Source of the DNA: an uncultured Oscillospiraceae bacterium
GTDB lineage: Bacteria > Bacillota > Clostridia > Oscillospirales > Acutalibacteraceae
Length of the DNA stretch: 17,386 nt
NCBI GenBank assembly: GCA_902462665.1
Contig: CABQCM010000002.1
Location: forward strand, 1-17,386
Direction of reading: 5' to 3'
Both the position numbers and the translations under genes were made by a program. Under the pieces are notes generated by a model. That model did not search any database and had not been told where the DNA came from. It saw only the letters and a program-made list of their open reading frames with translations. Shown here piece after piece: positions 1 to 7,474 of the stretch (positions are counted from its first letter, which is position 1; each line of letters opens with the position of its first letter).

Positions 1-185
1 TCGCCGTCGGCATAAAGCGACTGAAATTTCAGCCGTGTGACCGACGCTTGCATGCGCTCGGCCAGCGCGTCAAGAAACAAAAATCCGGCGTTATGCCGTG
101 TATGTTCGTATTCCCGGCCGGGATTTCCCAGCCCGGCAATGAGATATTCGGGAGTGCGTGCGGTTGTATGATTGCGTCCAAACAT
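1..185 (-). CDS. pth: Peptidyl-tRNA hydrolase, N-terminal part (3' end outside window)
   Basis: Pth cleaves the ester bond of peptidyl-tRNAs released from stalled ribosomes and so recycles tRNA in the cytoplasm. Only the first 61 codons are present; the gene runs off the left edge with no stop, so this is a cut by the window and not a broken gene. The signature LGNPGREYEHTRHNAGF is seen at residues 19-35, with the conserved Asn21 and the catalytic His31 of the TRHN motif. The ATG at 185 follows AAAGGGGA at a suitable distance. About a dozen residues precede the YLIAGLGNPG strand, slightly longer than in many homologues. It has its own sigma-A-like promoter (215-243). Identification is firm. 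Confidence 0.93.
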   Translation of the reverse strand, partial: MFGRNHTTARTPEYLIAGLGNPGREYEHTRHNAGFLFLDALAERMQASVTRLKFQSLYADG

Positions 186-214
186 GGTTTTTCCCCTTTC
201 TGGAAATCTTCTCT

Positions 215-243
215 ATTATGACAGCTTTGTCGTTGAAATGCAA
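215..243 (-). promoter_or_regulatory. Sigma-A-like promoter for pth
   Basis: On the minus strand TTGCAT (238-243) and CATAAT (215-220) are separated by exactly 17 bp. This gives a short leader before the pth ribosome binding site. It is inferred from consensus match only. Confidence 0.6.
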
Positions 244-312
244 CCCTGCCGGGCGCAGTCCCGGCAAAAAAGGGAGCACCATGGGTTGTGCCTTCGTTCG
301 CACAAGAAGTAT

Positions 313-352
313 TATAAAACAAACAACGGCACAGCCTATATAGGCCATGCCG
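313..352 (-). terminator. Candidate intrinsic terminator after the DUF378 gene
   Basis: Read on the minus strand, CGGCA (348-352) and TGCCG (327-331) enclose an inner GCC/GGC pair and a TATATA loop. A T-rich run (GTTGTTTGTTTTAT) follows. A second hairpin, AAAACCG/CGGTTTT (403-409 with 422-428), overlaps the DUF378 stop codon and could also end that transcript. Confidence 0.45.
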
Positions 353-426
353 CCGTTCGTTTGGGAGGGCGCTGCGGCGTTCCTCCAATGGCAGATGTGA
401 GGAAAACCGGCCAGTACCCCGCGGTT

Positions 427-642
427 TTATTGATCGTTGCTTTCCGCAATTTCGTCTCTCTCCCGGAAGAGCAGCGAAATGCACCAAATGCCGGCCAGGG
501 CGACCAAGGTGAAGACAATGCGGCTGATCATCGCGCCTTGTCCACCAAACAGCCAACCCACAATGTCGAATTGGAACAAACCAATGCTTCCCCAGTTGAG
601 GGCGCCGATAATGACTAAAATTAATGCGATTCGGTCTAACAT
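427..642 (-). CDS. DUF378 family small membrane protein (YuzA-like)
   Basis: A 71-residue protein with two hydrophobic helices, roughly residues 4-30 and 38-58. It has the GALNWGSIGLF signature (residues 13-23) typical of DUF378 proteins, and a short charged C-terminus that is probably cytoplasmic. The function of the family is not known. The start is the ATG at 642 because AAGGAG lies 8 bases upstream. An in-frame extension to 729 is possible, but it would add a lysine-rich stretch without a ribosome binding site. The gene stands alone between divergent-looking AT-rich DNA and pth. No clear promoter could be picked out in the AT-rich 643-870 stretch. Confidence 0.85.
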   Translation of the reverse strand: MLDRIALILVIIGALNWGSIGLFQFDIVGWLFGGQGAMISRIVFTLVALAGIWCISLLFRERDEIAESNDQ

Positions 643-819
643 GAAACTCACTCCTTCGTGGATAGTTTGACCCCGAAGAAACGATTTATGCAAATCAATC
701 TTTTTTAATTTAAATTTATGAACTCCCAATTCTTTTATTTATTGCTGCTGCCTGTTTCCAGATCAGACAGCTTATATTTATACGGAGAATAAATATCCAA
801 GTTTCTTTCGAAGAATAAA

Positions 820-848
820 ATTAAAAAGACATCCTTTAATAGTAGGAT
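820..848 (-). terminator. Weak candidate terminator after the cysteine-rich gene
   Basis: On the minus strand ATCCT (844-848) and AGGAT (831-835) form a 5-bp stem, followed by GTCTTTTTAATTTT. The stem is short, so the call is tentative. The rest of 643-874 is AT-rich with no recognisable gene. Confidence 0.3.
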
Positions 849-874
849 TCCTTTTATTTTGCTTCGTTAAATAT

Positions 875-1312
875 TTATCGCTCTGACATATATTTTTGTA
901 TTTCATCAGACGTCAACTTCCGTATCTGTGTATTGGGATATTCCCTGTATTCCTCAACACTGAAAACAGGTGTCATGCTGTTACACGTTTTTCTCTTATT
1001 CTTTTTTAGATATAACTGTAAATCCTTTTTAGATGCAAATATTTTGTATGAATATCTGCCATTTTCACTTTTTATTTCATAAATGCCGCATGATTTTTTC
1101 ACACTATAATCAGCGGTACGCAAATACAGTTTTGCGATTTCTAATGACTTAAAAGGAAAATTCCACCTTTGCAATCCTCGGCTTGGGTCATGTTCAATAC
1201 ATATGCACCTTCCACAAGTTCCGCAAATATACTGCGTATGATTTTCCAGACAATCCAAAGGGTTTAATAATGGTGTTATCCTATTTTTATCAGTATAACA
1301 TTCTTGGCACAT
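875..1312 (-). CDS. Cysteine-rich hypothetical protein, possible zinc ribbon
   Basis: I do not recognise a named family. The 145-residue product has a cysteine-rich first third: Cys2 and Cys5, Cys21, then Cys30, Cys33, Cys36 and Cys38 with His41 (CGTCGRCICIEHD, residues 30-42). This spacing suggests one or two zinc-binding knuckles. The rest is lysine-rich and soluble, with no membrane segment. The ATG at 1312 is preceded by ATAAGGAA about 9 bases upstream. The gene is much poorer in GC than its neighbours, which suggests a different origin. A perfect 19-bp palindrome lies just upstream of its ribosome binding site. Function unknown; a metal-binding or nucleic-acid-binding role is only a guess. 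Confidence 0.75.
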   Translation of the reverse strand: MCQECYTDKNRITPLLNPLDCLENHTQYICGTCGRCICIEHDPSRGLQRWNFPFKSLEIAKLYLRTADYSVKKSCGIYEIKSENGRYSYKIFASKKDLQLYLKKNKRKTCNSMTPVFSVEEYREYPNTQIRKLTSDEIQKYMSER

Positions 1313-1325
1313 TTAGTCAGATTCC

Positions 1326-1344
1326 TTATAAAATTATTTTATAA
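1326..1344. repeat. Perfect AT-rich palindrome upstream of the cysteine-rich gene
   Basis: TTATAAAAT, one base, then ATTTTATAA: nine paired bases on each side of a single centre base. It sits just upstream of the ribosome binding site of the 875-1312 gene, where an operator or an overlapping -10 element would lie. AT-rich DNA makes palindromes more likely by chance. Confidence 0.45.
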
Positions 1345-1461
1345 CATACTATATTTCAATGCATACAAAACACATGGTAATTTATACTGATACAGGTATT
1401 TTACCAGCAACAATAAAACGAACTGGGACTTTATGAATGTGGCACAACAGGCGCTGGCAAG

Positions 1462-1509
1462 CGAAACAACAAAGACCGGCTTGCCCAATGCCAACTGGGA
1501 GCCGGTCTT
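1462..1509 (-). terminator. Intrinsic terminator of the yfhO-GT2 operon
   Basis: A perfect 10-bp stem, AAGACCGGCT (1472-1481) with AGCCGGTCTT (1500-1509), extends inward by a CCCA/TGGG pairing. On the minus strand it begins 6 bp beyond the GT2 stop codon and is followed by the U-rich run TTTGTTGTTT. Confidence 0.7.
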
Positions 1510-1515
1510 AAAAAA

Positions 1516-2460
1516 TTATTTTTTCAAAAGCTGATCGATATTAAACCGTGGCCGGCGTTTGGATTCGCTGTAGATTTTACCAATGTATTCCCCGATGATG
1601 CCAAGGCACAACAGCTGAATCCCGCCGAGCAGCCAGATGGAACCGATAATCGCCGTCCAGCCGGCGACCGCCGCGCCGGTGAGCTTGGCCACGAGGGCGT
1701 AAACCAGCCCCAACACGCTGAGAATGGAAATAATGATGCCCAGATTGGAGATAATTTTGAGCGGCTTGACGCTGAACGAAGTAATGCCGTCTAAGGCAAA
1801 GGCCAGCATTTTTTTGAGAGGATATTTGCTCTCCCCGGCAAAGCGGTCGCCGCGGTCATAGTAAACCACGGCGCTGCGAAAGCCGATGTGGGGAATGAGC
1901 CCGCGCAGAAAAACGTTGACCTCGCGGTATTCGCTCAAAGCGTCGAGCACCCGGCGGCTCATCAGCCGGTAGTCGGCGTGATTATAAACCACCTCGACGC
2001 CAAGCAGCTTCATCAGTTTATAGAAGCCCTGTGCGGTCGTGCGTTTGAATACCGTGTCCTTTTCCCGCTTTTTGCGCACGCCGTAAACCACGTCCGCCCC
2101 TTGGTTGTACTCGTCGAGAAACTGGTCGAGCACCTCGATGTCGTCCTGCAAATCGGCATCCATGGATACCGTGCAGTCGCTCCATTCCCTGGCGGTCATC
2201 AGACCGGCCAGCAGGGCGTTTTGGTGACCGCGGTTGTGAGCCAATTTAAGCCCGCAGACAGCCGGATATTCGGCATGGTACTGAGCAATCAGCTCCCAGG
2301 TTCGGTCGCGGCTGCCGTCGTCAACAAACAGAATGCGGCTGCCGTCGTCGCAGCGCCCTTCGTCAATCAGGCGCTGCAGCTTGTCGCTCAACCGCCGGAC
2401 GGTTTCGTGCAGCACCTCTTCCTCATTATAGCAGGGGACAACGATCGTCAAAATTCCCAT
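1516..2460 (-). CDS. GT2 family undecaprenyl-phosphate glycosyltransferase (GtrB/CsbB/DPM1-like)
   Basis: This family transfers a sugar from a nucleotide sugar to undecaprenyl phosphate on the inner membrane face, giving a lipid-linked sugar that a GT-C enzyme later uses outside. The 314-residue protein has the GT-A core: VVPCYNEE (7-14), DDGS (47-50) for nucleotide binding, and DADLQDD (101-107) holding the metal-binding DxD. Two C-terminal membrane helices follow, at about 235-260 and 268-297, with a positively charged end. Length and layout match CsbB, GtrB and ArnC. AAAGGAGA precedes the ATG at 2460. It lies 48 bp downstream of yfhO in the same orientation. In Bacillus subtilis the neighbouring pair csbB-yfhO is implicated in GlcNAc decoration of lipoteichoic acid; the same partnership is inferred here. 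The sugar itself cannot be read from sequence. Confidence 0.9.
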   Translation of the reverse strand: MGILTIVVPCYNEEEVLHETVRRLSDKLQRLIDEGRCDDGSRILFVDDGSRDRTWELIAQYHAEYPAVCGLKLAHNRGHQNALLAGLMTAREWSDCTVSMDADLQDDIEVLDQFLDEYNQGADVVYGVRKKREKDTVFKRTTAQGFYKLMKLLGVEVVYNHADYRLMSRRVLDALSEYREVNVFLRGLIPHIGFRSAVVYYDRGDRFAGESKYPLKKMLAFALDGITSFSVKPLKIISNLGIIISILSVLGLVYALVAKLTGAAVAGWTAIIGSIWLLGGIQLLCLGIIGEYIGKIYSESKRRPRFNIDQLLKK

Positions 2461-2508
2461 CGCGTCTGTCTCCTTTCTCTCAGCCGGGGAAAACCGGCCG
2501 GGACATGG

Positions 2509-5500
2509 TTAAGGCTCGTCAGGGCTTTCCTTGTTCTCTTCGCCGGCGGCGGGAGAGTCTTCCTCCGGCGCTGTCGGATTGGCCGAATCCTGAATGGAGC
2601 GAAGAAAACGCCCAAACTGCTCGGGATCAAATCCCTCAATGACATTGGAGTCGTCCGTCCCGGTGTCTTCCATGTCTTGCGACGGGGCGGAATCTTGCGG
2701 AACGGCCGGGGTCAAATCAGCCTCCGGCGCGTCCGGCTGCGTCTCGGCGGGAGTAGGACGGAATACCGAAAAGCCAGTGGACGGCATCGTGCGGCTATCG
2801 CGAATCCGCGGGGGGGTCACTCCCCCGGCATAGGGGTCGTCTTCTACCGGCTGTTCTGGCCGTGCCGGGGTCTGACTGGGGGTGAATTCATCCATCGAAT
2901 AGTTGGCCGGACGGATGCCGGGATGGTTGAGATAAGAGGAATCGGTTTCGTCCCTGGCGGCTGTCTCGCTTGCCGCAGCGTCGGCCTCACCCTCGGGGGA
3001 CGACGATTCTAGCTGCACCGATGCACTCGGTGCAGACCCAGCGCCCGATGTAGAATTCGGCCCGTAAACCGGAGTCTGCTTGGAGCCGAAAACACCGGGG
3101 CCGGTCAGACGGGCAGCCCGCTCCAGTTCCAAATCAATGAGAGCATCCTGCCGCTTATTGCGATAATAAAAGAATCCGATGAGCAGGTAAAGCAGAGCGA
3201 TGCCAGCGCATGCAAAGGTGACCCAAATGCCGGTGGAAAGCCCCGGGGTGTTGTAATCAAACCGGATGGTGTGCTCTCCCTCAGGCACGCGCACCGCCAT
3301 AAAGCCTACGTTGACCTTTTCAATCTGCACTGGCTCGCCGTCCACGGTGGCCGACCATCCCGCGTCGTAAGGAATACTGTAAAACACGAGGTTTTCCCGG
3401 TTTAAATCAATTTCACTGGTAAAACCGCGGCTGTCGGTAACAAAGGAGCTGGCCGCGTTTTCCGCGCGGGCGTAGCAGCTATCCCGATAGGTAAATTCGT
3501 TGAAGCCGGGACGATAGGTTTCTTGATCCTCAATAGCAATGCCGTGGCTGTCAAGGTAAGTGGTGCTGTCCTTCAGACTGTTAAAATCCGTTAGGATATC
3601 GCTGTGACGCTCAATTTGCTCGTCGTCGAGCAAGATGGCCTCCAGCATCAAGAATTGACGGTTTTTCTCGCTGAAAGAGTCGCAGTACTCCCGACTCATA
3701 TAATAATCGTAGGTAAAGCCATAGGGAATAAAATATTCGTTTTCGTAAATGTCAAAACCAGCCTGCGTGGTCACCGGCTCGTCGCTCCAGCCCGGCAGGA
3801 TGGCGTAATGGCCGTATTCATCCTCCTTGCCAAAGCGATTGGATTCGCTCCCGTTATCGAGTACGGAATCGAACATGTACTTGACCGACAAAAAAGAACG
3901 AATGGGATATTGATCTGTGTCAGGCCGGGAACCCACCACCCGCTCGACCCCGATATAGTCGTAATAGTCGAAGATCGAAGTGGATACCACGCTGTGAAAT
4001 GCCTGAATGCCCGAAACGCCCAGGAACATAGCGACATTGTCCATGCCCTTATACACGTCAATGCGAAAATCGTCGAGGTCGCGCAGCGGCTCATCCTCGA
4101 GAGTAATGTTGCTCTCGAGCAGGGACGGGATAATATAGTTTTTGGTGTCGTTGGAGTAGGTCTTTCCAGAGCCGATAAAGAAAGCGGCATAGATTACTGA
4201 GAGCGCACAGACCGAAGCGATGGCGGTGCGAGTAAAGAGCTGGGTGGACTTCTTGCGAAGCTGCAGCAGCACAAACATGACCACCAGCCCGGCAACCGCA
4301 ATGGCGCAGGTCACCCAGAAGATATCGGCCAGGTTTTTGTCGTACAGGCCAAAATCTTTTTTGAAGTCGAGCTCTCCCGTGAGCTTATGGGGGAAGAAGC
4401 CCACCACCAAAATTATAGCCAAGGTAATGCCGGCCGTCCATTTAAAGCCGGAGTTCCAGTTGATTTCCCGATCCTCCAGCCCCTTGCAGGTGGCGAGCGC
4501 CATCATGAGGATGGGCATGTAGAACCAGCGGGCATAGTAGGCGTAGTTGAAGGCGTAAAAAGCGCTGTTAAGGATGGGGATAAAGGCCATCACGGCCAAC
4601 ACGCAGATGATGCGGCGCAGCCAGTGACCCTTTTTGGCCTGCAACCAGCCGATCACGCCCACCATACTAAATACCGGTAGCCAGCCGGCCACGGACGACC
4701 ACTTCACGTCGGCGCTGGTGAAGAAGGTGGGCCGGGCGGGAAGCTCGGGCGGGAAGAAGAAGCATTGGAAAATATACGCCGGAATTTGGTTGCGGCTGTA
4801 AAGGATGCCGTTCCAGCCCAGAGGGAAAGAACTGACACGGGAGTTTTGCAAGACCATCAAAGCGGAGGGAAGTAAAATCACCGCCCCCAGCCCGACACCG
4901 AGCAAAGATTCCAGCGCAACCTGGAAAAACTTCGCCGTCGTCACCTTCCAATCGCCGGAAAGCACCCGCAAAATGTAGTACAGGAAAAGGAACACCACCA
5001 TACCGGCGAAGAAGAAATAGTTGGATACCGCACAAACGGCCACCATAAACAAGAAAAAGCCGCGGCGGTTTTCGGTCATCAAAAGCTCTAGCGCGAGCAG
5101 CAGCAACGGGAAAAAGACAATGGCCTCGTGAAAGTGGTTGAAGAAAATATTGTACACCGAAAAGCCCGAAAAGGCATACAGCAGCCCGCCGATCAGGGCA
5201 AATTGTTTGTTCTTCATGAATCGAGTCAAGTAACAATAGGCCGTCAAAGAGGCGCAGGAAAACTTGAGAATCAGCAGCGGCCCCATCAAATGTGGAATGA
5301 AGCTGTTGGGGAAGGGAATGGTAAGCCAGAAAAAGGGGCTTCCCAGCAGATAGAAGCTGTAGGAGCCGATGAAATTGGTACCCAAATCGGTGCCGAAATC
5401 CCAATACCAGTTGCCCGAACGCACCGCCTCGTGCGCCAGCTTATAAAACGGCACCTGCTGCACGTTGAAGTCGCCGTAAAAAAGAAAATACCCCTGATCC

Positions 5501-5607
5501 ATCACGATATAGGGGATAAAGAAGCAGGCTGCCGCCAGCAGAGCAATGCAGAAAGACTGCCAGTAATACTCTCTGGGCTTGGTCAGCGTGTTGTGCCCGG
5601 TGCGCAT
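2509..5607 (-). CDS. YfhO family membrane glycosyltransferase (GT-C type) with long cytoplasmic tail
   Basis: YfhO proteins are multi-pass GT-C-type transferases thought to move sugars from undecaprenyl phosphate to a cell-surface polymer. The 1032-residue product begins with a membrane helix (about 18-36) followed by an extracytoplasmic loop with YGDFNVQQVPFY; Asp46 is in the position of the GT-C catalytic acid. About a dozen further helices extend to residue 500, then an extracytoplasmic domain (about 505-785) ends in the family motif YDAGWSATVDGEPV. The last helix is near 793-817. Family members are usually about 850-900 residues. This one carries an extra tail of about 212 residues (821-1032), rich in Pro, Glu, Asp, Ser and Thr, that should be cytoplasmic. 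AAAGGAA precedes the ATG at 5607, and a good promoter lies 160 bp upstream. It is followed by the GT2 gene in an operon. Confidence 0.88.
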   Translation of the reverse strand: MRTGHNTLTKPREYYWQSFCIALLAAACFFIPYIVMDQGYFLFYGDFNVQQVPFYKLAHEAVRSGNWYWDFGTDLGTNFIGSYSFYLLGSPFFWLTIPFPNSFIPHLMGPLLILKFSCASLTAYCYLTRFMKNKQFALIGGLLYAFSGFSVYNIFFNHFHEAIVFFPLLLLALELLMTENRRGFFLFMVAVCAVSNYFFFAGMVVFLFLYYILRVLSGDWKVTTAKFFQVALESLLGVGLGAVILLPSALMVLQNSRVSSFPLGWNGILYSRNQIPAYIFQCFFFPPELPARPTFFTSADVKWSSVAGWLPVFSMVGVIGWLQAKKGHWLRRIICVLAVMAFIPILNSAFYAFNYAYYARWFYMPILMMALATCKGLEDREINWNSGFKWTAGITLAIILVVGFFPHKLTGELDFKKDFGLYDKNLADIFWVTCAIAVAGLVVMFVLLQLRKKSTQLFTRTAIASVCALSVIYAAFFIGSGKTYSNDTKNYIIPSLLESNITLEDEPLRDLDDFRIDVYKGMDNVAMFLGVSGIQAFHSVVSTSIFDYYDYIGVERVVGSRPDTDQYPIRSFLSVKYMFDSVLDNGSESNRFGKEDEYGHYAILPGWSDEPVTTQAGFDIYENEYFIPYGFTYDYYMSREYCDSFSEKNRQFLMLEAILLDDEQIERHSDILTDFNSLKDSTTYLDSHGIAIEDQETYRPGFNEFTYRDSCYARAENAASSFVTDSRGFTSEIDLNRENLVFYSIPYDAGWSATVDGEPVQIEKVNVGFMAVRVPEGEHTIRFDYNTPGLSTGIWVTFACAGIALLYLLIGFFYYRNKRQDALIDLELERAARLTGPGVFGSKQTPVYGPNSTSGAGSAPSASVQLESSSPEGEADAAASETAARDETDSSYLNHPGIRPANYSMDEFTPSQTPARPEQPVEDDPYAGGVTPPRIRDSRTMPSTGFSVFRPTPAETQPDAPEADLTPAVPQDSAPSQDMEDTGTDDSNVIEGFDPEQFGRFLRSIQDSANPTAPEEDSPAAGEENKESPDEP

Positions 5608-5765
5608 AGGTTGACCATTCCTTTCTCAATCAGCTTGATGTAACGAAAACTTCGATAAAACGCTTTGCCGAGGACTCATGAGGGTGGGAACGCCGGTAAA
5701 GCAATGAAAAATGACTTTCGTAAGACACGACGAATCCCAGCTTTTTTGTCACAATAATTATAGTT

Positions 5766-5794
5766 ATTATAACACGATATGCCGGGCGAAGCAA
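5766..5794 (-). promoter_or_regulatory. Sigma-A-like promoter for yfhO-GT2
   Basis: On the minus strand TTGCTT (5789-5794) and a consensus TATAAT (5766-5771) are 17 bp apart. The implied leader to the yfhO start is about 150 bases. A second TATAAT-like run lies just downstream. Confidence 0.65.
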
Positions 5795-5813
5795 CACTTT
5801 TTCCGATACAGCG

Positions 5814-5866
5814 GTTCAGAGCCGTACAAACCTATCACGAAAATAGCGGCTTGTACGGCTCTGAAC
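5814..5866. repeat. Perfect 16-bp inverted repeat between mtaB and yfhO
   Basis: GTTCAGAGCCGTACAA (5814-5829) is the exact reverse complement of 5851-5866, with a 21-base loop. It lies just beyond the mtaB stop codon and just upstream of the yfhO promoter. On the minus strand it would end mtaB transcripts as a strong hairpin, but no T-run follows on either strand. It may act as a 3' stabilising hairpin or a non-canonical terminator. Confidence 0.7.
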
Positions 5867-5883
5867 GGTAAAAAGAATTTATT

Positions 5884-7206
5884 TTAAAATGGTTCTGTTG
5901 CTCTGTCTGCCTGCTGTATTTCCGGTCGAGCAACGCAGCATTCTCCCTCCACGCCGGTGATGCGCACACCAACGACCTGCCCGGCGGGCAGACATCCGTC
6001 CGTAAGACGCACGGGGGTATAATTGGCGGTATAGCCGTGACTGCCGCCTTCCGCCTTGGTCTCGAGCAAAACCTCCTCGAGCCGGCCAACCTGGGCGGTG
6101 AGAAAGCGGCGACTTCCCCGGGCGGCGGCCTCTATCATAGCGTGGCTGCGCCGCTGTTTTTCGGCTGCGGCAACCTGCCCGGAGGCACGGGCGGCCACGG
6201 TGCCTTCCCGGCGGGAGTAGGCAAAGACATGGGCCTTTGCAAACCCGATTTCTTCCACAAAGGCAAGGGAAGCGGCAAATTCCTCCTGCGTCTCGCCCGG
6301 GAAGCCGACCATGACGTCGGTGGTAATCGCGCAGGCCGCCTCCCCGCCGAACCTCTCGCGTAGCTGGCCGCATAATCGGCGATAAAAGGCGGTATCATAA
6401 TGACGGTTCATCCGGCGCAGGGTTTGGTCGCAGCCCGACTGGAGGGAAAGATGGAATTGAGGGCAAAGCTTATCGCATGCCGACAGCCGGTCGATAACAG
6501 CCGGGGTGAGCTGGTCCGGCTCAAGCGAGCCAAGCCGCACTCGGCGCAGACCGGGCGCTTGGGCCGCTGCTTCGACCGCGTCGGCTAGGGTATATCCCTC
6601 CCCCTGACCATAAGCCGAAAGATTGATTCCCACAAGCACCACCTCAAGAAACCCCTGTTCGGCCAAGGCGGCGGCCTCGGCGGCAACCGCCTCCGGCGGC
6701 TTGGAGCGCACTCGGCCCCGCGAGGTGGGAATAATACAGTAAGAACAATAGCGGTCGCAGCCGTCCTCTACCTTAATATACGCCCGTGTGCGGTCGCCGA
6801 AGCCGTCGGGCGCGAGGGACGAAATTTGTTTTTTGTGAGGAGGAATGTCCACCACCCGTTCGCCGGTCGACCGAAAACGCTCAATGAGCTCGACCAGTCG
6901 GTCATTGCCGGCGTTGCCAGTAACGACGTCCGCCTCCTCGAGCGTCGACGCCCGCTGCGGAAAGGCCTGCGGCATACAGCCGGTCAAAACCAGAACGGCC
7001 GAGGGATGCTCTCTGCGCAGCCGCCGCAGGGCCTGACGGTCCTTGCGGTCGCTCTCCGCCGTCACAGTACAGGAATTGAGCACCACCACGTCGGGCGACT
7101 GCGACAAGGGCACCGTCTCAATTCCGGCTTGTTCCAGCAGGCGAGATAACGCGTGCGTCTCGTATTGATTGACCTTGCATCCTAGCGTGTAAAAACCAGC
7201 TGTCAC
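5884..7206 (-). CDS. mtaB: tRNA t6A37 methylthiotransferase MtaB
   Basis: MtaB is a radical-SAM enzyme that converts t6A to ms2t6A at position 37 of ANN-decoding tRNAs. The 440-residue protein has the N-terminal MTTase domain with cluster cysteines Cys10 (FYTLGCKVNQYET), Cys46 (NSCTV) and Cys77 (TGCMPQ). A radical-SAM CxxxCxxC follows at Cys150, Cys154 and Cys157, and then a C-terminal TRAM-like region (about 375-435). FYTLGCKVNQYET is the MtaB rather than the MiaB or RimO pattern. The start is the GTG at 7206: GGAGG lies 10 bases upstream, and the match to family N-termini begins here. An ATG further upstream (7323) would add an unrelated hydrophobic stretch and would lie upstream of the promoter. 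The promoter at 7246-7274 is divergent from the next plus-strand one. Confidence 0.93.
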   Translation of the reverse strand: MTAGFYTLGCKVNQYETHALSRLLEQAGIETVPLSQSPDVVVLNSCTVTAESDRKDRQALRRLRREHPSAVLVLTGCMPQAFPQRASTLEEADVVTGNAGNDRLVELIERFRSTGERVVDIPPHKKQISSLAPDGFGDRTRAYIKVEDGCDRYCSYCIIPTSRGRVRSKPPEAVAAEAAALAEQGFLEVVLVGINLSAYGQGEGYTLADAVEAAAQAPGLRRVRLGSLEPDQLTPAVIDRLSACDKLCPQFHLSLQSGCDQTLRRMNRHYDTAFYRRLCGQLRERFGGEAACAITTDVMVGFPGETQEEFAASLAFVEEIGFAKAHVFAYSRREGTVAARASGQVAAAEKQRRSHAMIEAAARGSRRFLTAQVGRLEEVLLETKAEGGSHGYTANYTPVRLTDGCLPAGQVVGVRITGVEGECCVARPEIQQADRATEPF

Positions 7207-7245
7207 GGCTTCAAATCCTCCAATAATCCAACATTTGCGGGTCTC

Positions 7246-7274
7246 ATTATAGACCAAATCACAAAGAATTACAA
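7246..7274 (-). promoter_or_regulatory. Sigma-A-like promoter for mtaB
   Basis: TTGTAA (7269-7274) and consensus TATAAT (7246-7251) on the minus strand are separated by 17 bp. This places the start of transcription about 30 bp before the mtaB GTG and supports the GTG start. Confidence 0.7.
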
Positions 7275-7280
7275 CCGCTA

Positions 7281-7310
7281 TTGACAGAGTCCAAAGAAAT
7301 CTGGTATTAT
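7281..7310 (+). promoter_or_regulatory. Sigma-A promoter for the HPr-like/DUF4830/pseudouridine synthase genes
   Basis: A consensus TTGACA (7281-7286) and TATTAT (7305-7310) are 18 bp apart, with an extended -10 TG (TGGTATTAT). It is back-to-back with the mtaB promoter; the two -35 boxes are only 6 bp apart. A leader of about 160 bases follows before the first gene. It can form a hairpin (ATTG, TGCG paired with CGCA, CAAT near 7353-7378) but matches no riboswitch I know. Confidence 0.7.
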
Positions 7311-7474
7311 CCATAAATAGCATTGTGAATGAATCCGGGGAATATTGGCTGCGAAGGAATCCGCAACAATAGCATGGTTTTTCGCGTCGCTTTTATGTCT
7401 TTGGCGCAAAGTCTGCGGCGATTTTGCCGGGAGGCAGTCTGGCCCGGACAAGGAGAAAGGAAGTACCAGATAAC

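Noticed and set aside
249..266. GCCGGG/CCCGGC hairpin as a terminator
   Set aside because: A-rich DNA, not a T-run, follows it on the plus strand, and no T-run follows on the minus strand; it lies in the pth upstream region.
29..556. 175-codon minus-strand frame spanning pth and the DUF378 gene
   Set aside because: It is out of frame with both, and the Pth signature and the DUF378 helices are in other frames with good ribosome binding sites.
1888..3012. 374-codon open frame on the plus strand opposite the GT2 and yfhO genes
   Set aside because: It has no family-like motifs and lies opposite two well-supported genes; long antisense frames are expected in GC-rich DNA.
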